From the NCBI GenBank assembly GCA_018969405.1, contig JAGWYK010000004.1:1-64000 (forward strand): a stretch of DNA of 64,000 nucleotides. The letters are read 5' to 3'. This DNA comes from Acidobacteriota bacterium. Lineage in GTDB: Bacteria > Actinomycetota > Acidimicrobiia > Acidimicrobiales > Acidimicrobilacustridaceae. The notes below the pieces were generated by a model. That model saw only the letters and a program-made list of their open reading frames with translations. It was not told where the DNA came from and searched no databases. Shown here piece after piece: positions 58,480-64,000 of this stretch. The stretch's first letter is position 1. The number at the start of each line of letters is the position of its first letter. The position numbers and the translations under genes are program-made.

Positions 58480-58686
58480 TCAGCCGCTGCGGCGCCGGTG
58501 GCGGAGTTCGGGCACCAGGCCGGAGTCGGCCAGCATGCGCAGCGCCCGGTACTCGCCGACGTCGACCACGAGGGCGTCGCCGGGCTCCCGGGAGCAGATG
58601 AACGTGACCACGCAGTCGTCACAGGCGTCGCTGTGCTGCATGACGCACTGCTCGCAGTCGAAGGTGAAGGAACGGGTCGTCTCCAT
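58480..58686 (-). CDS. small Cys-rich protein (CxxC-type)
   Basis: 68 residues with four or five cysteines in the first third: FDCEQCVMQHSDACDDCVVTFIC. The spacing suggests one or two metal sites, zinc or iron-sulfur. The rest is VVDVGEYRALRMLADSGLVPELRHRRR. I recall near-identical actinobacterial proteins, but no function. ATG 58686 is used; GTG 58692 is two codons upstream. It lies between queG and the divergent molybdoenzyme and could be the partner of either (speculative). Confidence 0.85.
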   Translation of the reverse strand: METTRSFTFDCEQCVMQHSDACDDCVVTFICSREPGDALVVDVGEYRALRMLADSGLVPELRHRRRSG

Positions 58687-58779
58687 GACCACGAGTGTGC
58701 CGACGGGGTGTGACAGTCACCGCCGCCCGCACCGGGAACTACGATCCCGCCACCGACGACGCATCCGGGGGGATGGATC

Positions 58780-61050
58780 ATGGACGTTCGAGTCGACGCA
58801 CCCACACGGGTGATCGGGCGGCTGCACCGCACCGAGCCCGATGGCACCCGGGTGTATCTGCGCCAGTGCCCGCTGTGCGAGTGCATGTGCGGTCTCGAGG
58901 TGTCCCTCGACGCCGATGACCATGTCAAGGTCATCCGTCCCGACCACGCCGATGTGTGGTCGAAGGGGTTCATCTGCCCGAAGGGGACCACCCTCGGCAA
59001 GCTCCATGAGGACCCCGATCGCATCCGCACCCCCATGATCCGGGAGGGCGACACCTGGCGGGAGGTCTCCTGGGACGAGGCCTTCGCCCGGTGCGAGGAG
59101 CTGATCCACGGCGTGCTCGCCGAGCACGGCATCGAGGCCATGACCGCGTTCATCGGCAACCCCGCCGGGCACTCCTTCAGCCTCTCCCGGTTCGGAGCCC
59201 TGCTCATGGGTCAGGCCAACTTCCCGTCGATCTACTCGGCCGGCACGGTCGACCAGTGGCCGAAGAACGTCTCCTCGGTGCTCATGTACGGCAACATGTG
59301 GAAGATCCCCACCGTGGACATCCGTCGCACCGACCACTGGATCATCATGGGTGGGAATCCGCAGGCCTCGGGCGGTTCGCTGCTGGCCTGTCCCGATCAG
59401 CTGGCGGAGATCGACGCCATCCGCGCCCGAGGTGGTCGGGTGATCGTCATCGATCCCCGTCGCACCGGCACCGCGGAACGCGCCGATGAATGGATCCCCA
59501 TCCGACCGGGCACCGATGCGGCGCTGCTGCTGGCCATGGCGAACGTGATCTTCACCGAGGATCTGTTCACCCTCGGCGCCGTCGATGGCAGGGTGAACGG
59601 AGTCGACGAGCTGCGCGCCGCGGTGGAGGGTTTCACCCCCGAGAGCGTGGCCGAGTTCTGTCGGGTCCCGGCCGAGACCATCCGCCGACTCACCCGTGAG
59701 TTCGCGGCGGCCGAGCGCGGCGGCCTCTACGGTCGGATCGGCCTGTGCAACCAGGAGTTCGGCACGCTGGCCTCCTGGATGGTCGATGTGATCAACATCA
59801 TCGCCGGGCAGTTCGACAAGGTCGGCGGGATGATGTTCGGCAAGCCAGCCGCCGATCCCCTGGTGTGGAAGATGGACACCGCCATGACCGGCGAACCGGA
59901 GTTCGGCAAGTGGCGCAGCCGGGTGCGCGGCGCCCCCGAGATCCTCGGGCAGGTGCCCGCCTCCTGTCTCGCCGAGGAGATCGCCACGCCGGGGCCGGGT
60001 CAGATCAAGGGGTTCATCAACATCGCCGCCAATCCGGCCATCAGCGTGCCCGACTCGCAGCAGCTCGAGGAGGCGCTGCCGCTGCTCGACTGCATGATCG
60101 CCATCGACTGCTACCTCAACGAGACCACCCGGTTCGCCCATGTGCTGCTGCCGGGTCCCTCCCCGCTCGAGTCACCCCATTTCGACGAGCTGATGTGGGG
60201 CTGGGCGGTCGGCTCGGCGGCCAAGTGGAGCGATCAGCTCTTCGACACCCCCGCCGGCACCGTGCCCGAGTGGGAGATCCTCGCTCGGCTCGGCTGGCTG
60301 TGCACCGGACAGAAGGATGCGGATTTCGACTTCGGCGTGCTCGACGACGGCTGGTTCTCCACTCTGTGCATGCTCTACGGGCGTGACCCCGCCGAGACCA
60401 TGGCCCTCTACGACCACGGTGGTCCGGAGCGCATGATCGACCTGCAGGTGCGCATGGGTCCCTGGGGGGACCGCTACGGCGAGAACCCCGATGGGCTCAC
60501 ACTGGAGAGGATCAAGGCCGCGCCGCACGGCATCGACCTCGGCCCCATGGTGCCGCGCCTCGACGAGGTCATCGGCACGCCCTCGGGACGGATCGAACTG
60601 GCCCCCGCCTACATCCTCAGCGATCTGCCGCGCCTGCAGGCCGCGCTCGGGCGCGATCCCGAGGGCTATGTGCTGGTCAGCCGACGCCACATCCGTTCCA
60701 AGAACTCCTGGATGCACAACGTGAAGGTGCTGGTGAAGGGCAAGGACCGCTGCACCCTGCTCGTGCACCCCGCCGACGCCGCCGAGCTGGGCCTCGTCGA
60801 TGGCGCCGACGCTCGGGTCACGAGCGAGGCCGGCAGCCTCGAGGTGCCGGTCGAGATCAGCGACGAGATGATGCGCGGTGTGGTGTGTCTCCCCCATGGC
60901 TGGGGTCATGACAAGCCGGGCACGCGTCTGTCGGTGGCCCGCGAGTACGCCGGGGTCAACAACAACCTGCTCGCCCCCGGACACTTCGTCGATGCCCTCT
61001 CGGGCAACGCCGCGGTCAACGGCATCCCCGTCGAGGTGGCCCCGGCGTAA
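58780..61050 (+). CDS. molybdopterin-dependent oxidoreductase (DMSO reductase superfamily)
   Basis: 756 residues. An N-terminal [4Fe-4S] motif (Cys30, Cys33, Cys37, Cys66) sits in QCPLCECMCGLEV and GFICPKG. The Mo-bis-MGD catalytic domain follows (GGNPQASGGSLL, RGGRVIVIDPRRTGTAERADEWIPIRPGTDAALLLA), and the C-terminal domain has HIRSKNSWMHNV and GADARVTSEAGSLEVPVEIS. There is no Tat signal, so it is cytoplasmic. The electron partner and substrate are unknown. The ATG at 58780 has a purine-rich site upstream. Confidence 0.93.
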   Translation: MDVRVDAPTRVIGRLHRTEPDGTRVYLRQCPLCECMCGLEVSLDADDHVKVIRPDHADVWSKGFICPKGTTLGKLHEDPDRIRTPMIREGDTWREVSWDEAFARCEELIHGVLAEHGIEAMTAFIGNPAGHSFSLSRFGALLMGQANFPSIYSAGTVDQWPKNVSSVLMYGNMWKIPTVDIRRTDHWIIMGGNPQASGGSLLACPDQLAEIDAIRARGGRVIVIDPRRTGTAERADEWIPIRPGTDAALLLAMANVIFTEDLFTLGAVDGRVNGVDELRAAVEGFTPESVAEFCRVPAETIRRLTREFAAAERGGLYGRIGLCNQEFGTLASWMVDVINIIAGQFDKVGGMMFGKPAADPLVWKMDTAMTGEPEFGKWRSRVRGAPEILGQVPASCLAEEIATPGPGQIKGFINIAANPAISVPDSQQLEEALPLLDCMIAIDCYLNETTRFAHVLLPGPSPLESPHFDELMWGWAVGSAAKWSDQLFDTPAGTVPEWEILARLGWLCTGQKDADFDFGVLDDGWFSTLCMLYGRDPAETMALYDHGGPERMIDLQVRMGPWGDRYGENPDGLTLERIKAAPHGIDLGPMVPRLDEVIGTPSGRIELAPAYILSDLPRLQAALGRDPEGYVLVSRRHIRSKNSWMHNVKVLVKGKDRCTLLVHPADAAELGLVDGADARVTSEAGSLEVPVEISDEMMRGVVCLPHGWGHDKPGTRLSVAREYAGVNNNLLAPGHFVDALSGNAAVNGIPVEVAPA

Positions 61051-61053
61051 CCT
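61048..61053 (+). promoter_or_regulatory. -10-like hexamer TAACCT including the molybdoenzyme stop
   Basis: TAACCT overlaps the TAA stop (61048-61050) and ends 7 bases before GTG 61061. It could give an independent leaderless transcript. Confidence 0.3.
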
Positions 61054-61060
61054 CGCCGCG

Positions 61061-61549
61061 GTGGACACCTGGATCTTCCTCGGCACCCTCGCCGCGGCCA
61101 GTGCACTGGCGCTGCGGGCCTTCGGGTGGGCCATCAGCGGGTACACGCCACCGCCCCCGCGCGACGACCTGCAGTCGGTGGAGCGGTTCCACCGCGACAG
61201 GGAGGGTGAGACCGAGCTGGACCTCGGCCTGCCGTGGCTGTCCACCGATGACGTCGGCGCCCAGTGGCATCTGTGGTGGATCGCCCAGACCGGCGAGCTC
61301 GTCGGTCTGCGCACACCCGCCCATCCGCCGCCCCCCGGACCGGCCTACAACTCCATGGCCCGGATGCGGCAGGCCCAGGTGCACGCGAACCTCCCCTACA
61401 GCGGCATGAAGGTGCTCGGACATCTCGAGCACCGACCCTCACTCGGGCTCTGTCAGCATCTCCGTGAACTGCCCAACGGTCTCGACGTGCTCTGCGGCGG
61501 CACCCACGGTGAGGACCGGGGCGAGGACTGCGGCGAGATCACCAGCTGA
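61061..61549 (+). CDS. membrane-anchored protein of unknown function
   Basis: 162 residues: an N-terminal membrane helix (TWIFLGTLAAASALALRAFGWAI), a Pro-rich linker (GYTPPPPRDD), then a soluble domain with ELDLGLPWLSTDDVGAQWHLWWIAQTGELVGLRTP and a Cys/Glu-rich C-terminus (LCGGTHGEDRGEDCGEITS). No family is recognised. It follows the molybdoenzyme by 10 bases and may be co-transcribed with it. It overlaps the stop of the convergent propeller gene by 11 bases. Confidence 0.7.
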   Translation: MDTWIFLGTLAAASALALRAFGWAISGYTPPPPRDDLQSVERFHRDREGETELDLGLPWLSTDDVGAQWHLWWIAQTGELVGLRTPAHPPPPGPAYNSMARMRQAQVHANLPYSGMKVLGHLEHRPSLGLCQHLRELPNGLDVLCGGTHGEDRGEDCGEITS

Positions 61550-62771
61550 GGGAGCTCACGGTGGTGAACGTGCAGGAGTAGACGCGCCGTTCCGCTCCCA
61601 CCGCCGGGAACAGCACCGACTGCATCGGACTGCCGGAGTCGTGCCGACCGATCTCGACACCGGTGACGACGTCGCGCACGACGTACTGCTCCATCCAGCG
61701 CTCCGCGTCGTGATGATGGGAGAGGAACAGGCCGGTGTCACTGTCGAGGATGAGGTGACTGCCATGGTTCTGCTCGACGCTCCAGCGTTCGGTGAGCGAT
61801 CCGTCGGCGCCGATGGAGAATCCGGTCATCACGCCGTTGCCGCTGTCGTAACCCACCGCCATGCCCCGGTCGGCGTCGATGAGTGGCGGGTTGGCGATGA
61901 GCCCGCCGGGACGGCCGCAGACCTCGGCGAGCGTGACCTCGCCGGTGGTGAGGTCGACCCGCACCAGATGGAGCGGCGCCTCGTTGGCACCGACCCCACG
62001 GAAGGTCCCGATGTAGTTCTGGCTCCCCTCACCGTTGTCGAGGAACCAGGCCGCTCCGAGCGCGAGCACGGCGTCCCAGCCGTGGGACTGACCGTCCATG
62101 ACGCGGTACCGGGGTGCGAACCCGGCGTCGGCCACCAGCGCCGAGCCGTCCCATGTGGCGCGCATGAGCGAGGTGTCGCCGACGACGACCACCGTGTCGC
62201 CCTCGGCCGAGAGGCGGGCGATGGAGGGTTCGGGAAGATCGCAGGAGGCCAGGATGGCGAGGGTGTCGGGATCGAGGACCAGCAGCTGCGTGCCGGGCAT
62301 GTCGGGATCGGGCGCCTCGCCCGGCAGCGTGCCGCCGAAGTCCTTGGTGACGATGTGTCCGGAGGCCAGGGTGACGAAGCTGTTGTAGGGGCGATGCCGC
62401 GGCAGCGCGGCGCTGACCAGCACCTCGAGCTCGGCCGAGAGACGGTGGACATGGTTCCCGAACACGACCAGCAGCGTGCCGTCGGCCAGCACCCCGATCC
62501 CCCCGGGCCAGCGCGGCCCCCCGGCGAGTCCCTCGACGCGTCCGAGACATTCGAGGGTGACCGGATCGATGCGCTCGACCCAGGCCCCGGTGCTCTCGCC
62601 CACATCGTTGCCCTGCAGATAGGCGGCACCGGTGGCGTCGAGCACGACCATGGTGGCGCCGAAGGCGTCGCGGGACACCACGGTCGGCGAACCCTCGACG
62701 AAGCCGGCCAGGGCGCCCGGGCGCGTCTGCAGTCGGCCGGGACCACCATCCTCGCTGGACCAGGGCACCAT
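61539..62771 (-). CDS. beta-propeller-like protein of unknown function
   Basis: 410 residues with repeated blades: strands such as TLLVVFGNHVHRL, NSFVTLASGHIVTKD, TQLLVLDPDTLAILASC and THLHLVRVDLTTGEVTLAE-like LVRVDLTTGEVTL. A repeating V-x-x-D-x-x-T-G motif suggests a six- or seven-bladed WD/PQQ-type propeller. There is no signal peptide or catalytic motif. It lies 14 bases downstream of the sulfatase in the same direction, so the pair is likely an operon. Substrate binding or a lyase-type role are possibilities. Confidence 0.75.
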   Translation of the reverse strand: MVPWSSEDGGPGRLQTRPGALAGFVEGSPTVVSRDAFGATMVVLDATGAAYLQGNDVGESTGAWVERIDPVTLECLGRVEGLAGGPRWPGGIGVLADGTLLVVFGNHVHRLSAELEVLVSAALPRHRPYNSFVTLASGHIVTKDFGGTLPGEAPDPDMPGTQLLVLDPDTLAILASCDLPEPSIARLSAEGDTVVVVGDTSLMRATWDGSALVADAGFAPRYRVMDGQSHGWDAVLALGAAWFLDNGEGSQNYIGTFRGVGANEAPLHLVRVDLTTGEVTLAEVCGRPGGLIANPPLIDADRGMAVGYDSGNGVMTGFSIGADGSLTERWSVEQNHGSHLILDSDTGLFLSHHHDAERWMEQYVVRDVVTGVEIGRHDSGSPMQSVLFPAVGAERRVYSCTFTTVSSLSW

Positions 62772-62785
62772 GGACGACGCGCCGT

Positions 62786-64000
62786 CTACTGCCGGGTCAT
62801 GTCGGAGCGCTGCTGAGCCTCGGCCACCTGCGCGGCCTCACCGGCGGCGTAGGGCACCAGTTCGATCTCCACCGACTCGAGCACACCGGCGAAGGGGAAC
62901 GAATCGGTGTAGCGGGGACTGACCGGCAGCCCGCAGTCGTACCCGACGGAGGCGCCGACACTGGAGATCACGCGCATGACGAACGGGATCTCCACCGAGC
63001 CGTGACGCTCGCCGTCGATGAGCAGATGGGCGACACCGTTGCGACGGATGCGCTCGAAGTCGACGCCGACCATCGAGGGACCGACCGGGACGGCGATGTC
63101 GGACTCGACCACCTGATGCTCGCCGAGGCAGTTGTAGTCGAACACCAGTCGCTCGTCCTGGAGGAACACGCTGAAGCCCGAGTTGCCGTTGCCCATGGCG
63201 TAGATGACGCCGTTCTCCCCGGCCTGACGGTCGATGGAGGCGAACAGGCGCCAGCTGCGCCCGGCGACGGCCGCGGCGCTCTGGGAGGGCAGCGGCGCCA
63301 TGGGCGGGCGGTACACGTAGCGGCGATCGGCGCTGTGGGTGAGGTGATCACCGAAGCGCACCCCGAACAGTTCGATGCCTCGGTCGTCGAGCGGGAGCAC
63401 GCCGTACTTGGCCGCCTCCTCCCACCACAGATCGATCAGGGCGGCGAGTCGCTCGGGCTGCTCGGCGGCGAGGTTGGTGCACTCGGAGGGATCGGCGCTG
63501 AGGTCGTAGAGCTCCCAGTCGTCGTCCTCGAAGGACACCTTCGGCGTGTGGCGGGTGACGGCCTTCCAGCCATCGGCGTAGATGGCGCGATGGCCGACCA
63601 TCTCGAAGTACTGCACCGGATGGGTGGTGGGAGCGTCGATCGCCGCAGCATCGAAGCTGTAGGTCATCGACGCGCCGGCCACCGGGAACTGCTCACGACC
63701 GCGGTACACCGAGGGGGCTTCGACACCGATGATGTCGAACACCGTCGGCGCCAGATCGGTGACGTAGTGGAACTGCCGGCGGATGCCCCCGGCATCGGCG
63801 ATGCCGCGGGGCCAGTGCACGACGAGCGGCACATGCACACCACCTTCATGGGTGTTCTGCTTGTACCACTTGAACGGTGTGTTGCCCGCCTGCGCCCATC
63901 CCCAGGGATAGTTGGCGTGGGAGTTCGGGCCGCCGATCTCATCGAGGTGGGCGACCGCCTCATCGGGGGTCTCGATCATGAAGTTGAAGAACTTCATCTC
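62786..64000 (-). CDS. sulfatase family protein (5' truncated)
   Basis: C-terminal 404 residues of an arylsulfatase-type enzyme; the N-terminus with the formylglycine Cys/Ser motif lies beyond the window. NTHEGGVHVPLVVHWPRGI is the family's G-G-x-R/H-x-P-like segment; TDLAPTVFDIIGV, GWKAVTRHT and WELYDLSADPSECTNLAAEQPE are typical. A beta-sandwich C-terminal domain follows (GRSWRLFASIDR to SVEIELVPY). It hydrolyses sulfate esters or acts as a phosphonate hydrolase relative; the substrate is unknown. It is paired with the propeller gene downstream. Confidence 0.88.
   Translation of the reverse strand, partial: EMKFFNFMIETPDEAVAHLDEIGGPNSHANYPWGWAQAGNTPFKWYKQNTHEGGVHVPLVVHWPRGIADAGGIRRQFHYVTDLAPTVFDIIGVEAPSVYRGREQFPVAGASMTYSFDAAAIDAPTTHPVQYFEMVGHRAIYADGWKAVTRHTPKVSFEDDDWELYDLSADPSECTNLAAEQPERLAALIDLWWEEAAKYGVLPLDDRGIELFGVRFGDHLTHSADRRYVYRPPMAPLPSQSAAAVAGRSWRLFASIDRQAGENGVIYAMGNGNSGFSVFLQDERLVFDYNCLGEHQVVESDIAVPVGPSMVGVDFERIRRNGVAHLLIDGERHGSVEIPFVMRVISSVGASVGYDCGLPVSPRYTDSFPFAGVLESVEIELVPYAAGEAAQVAEAQQRSDMTRQ

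Noticed and set aside
1-64000. tRNA, rRNA, CRISPR, prophage or defence genes
   Set aside because: None found by reading both strands; all sizeable intervals are accounted for by the genes listed.

Overview
The window is about 70% GC and gene-dense (about 62 genes, several stops overlapping). It reads as the chromosome of an actinobacterium, probably of the Acidimicrobiia or a neighbouring deep lineage (inference). Supporting observations are the division/cell-wall cluster continuing into sepF-yggT-divIVA, no ftsA, a Bpa-type proteasome activator, a PimB'-like mannosyltransferase with a polyprenol-phosphate-mannose synthase, an mshB-independent but otherwise mycobacterium-like order of ileS, lspA, rluD and dnaE, and many GTG starts with a TAnnnT hexamer 6-8 bases upstream, which suggests leaderless mRNAs. 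No rRNA, tRNA, CRISPR array, phage or insertion sequence was found, and no stretch over 300 bases lacks a gene.

Layout. 1-6.5 kb: 5'-truncated acyl-CoA ligase, enoyl-CoA hydratase, aldo/keto reductase, DUF255 thioredoxin-like protein, nitroreductase, an unrecognised protein and a TPR membrane protein. 6.5-15.3 kb: dnaE, a DUF308 membrane protein, the proteasome activator bpa, a phosphodiesterase-like protein, an Rrf2 regulator, rluD, lspA and a DksA-like protein with a long Lys/Ala tail. 15.5-36.7 kb: ileS, then on the minus strand, read from high to low coordinates, the complete dcw operon mraZ-rsmH-ftsL-ftsI-murE-mraY-murD-ftsW-murG-murC-murB-ftsQ-ftsZ-pgeF-PLPBP-sepF-yggT-divIVA. Most internal junctions are ATGA, GTGA or TGATG overlaps. 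murF is absent from its usual place between murE and mraY.

36.8-55 kb: small mixed operons: VOC protein and sulfotransferase, a Rid protein, a lipoate-ligase-like protein, an SDR, two ROK sugar kinases, DUF3040, dinB with a Nudix hydrolase and a polyprenol-phosphate-mannose synthase, an inositol-monophosphatase-family protein, a two-component system, an acyl-CoA dehydrogenase, glycerol kinase, an ACT-domain protein, an aminotransferase and a baeRF-type protein. 55-64 kb: SRPBCC protein, membrane protein, PimB'-like glycosyltransferase, queG, a Cys-rich small protein, a molybdopterin oxidoreductase, a beta-propeller-like protein and a truncated sulfatase.

Regulation visible in the sequence: a promoter with reiterated GTGG boxes in front of mraZ (MraZ autoregulation), a 26-bp inverted repeat between mraZ and rsmH (candidate structured leader), a strong promoter overlapping an inverted repeat in front of the DksA-like gene, four 16-bp tandem repeats in the predicted leader of the DUF3040 gene, and an 11-bp-spaced direct repeat upstream of the response regulator. 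The window is largely housekeeping. I see no complete novel defence or biosynthetic system; the most interesting items are these regulatory structures, the missing murF with an altered MurE motif, and a few conserved-looking proteins of unknown function.
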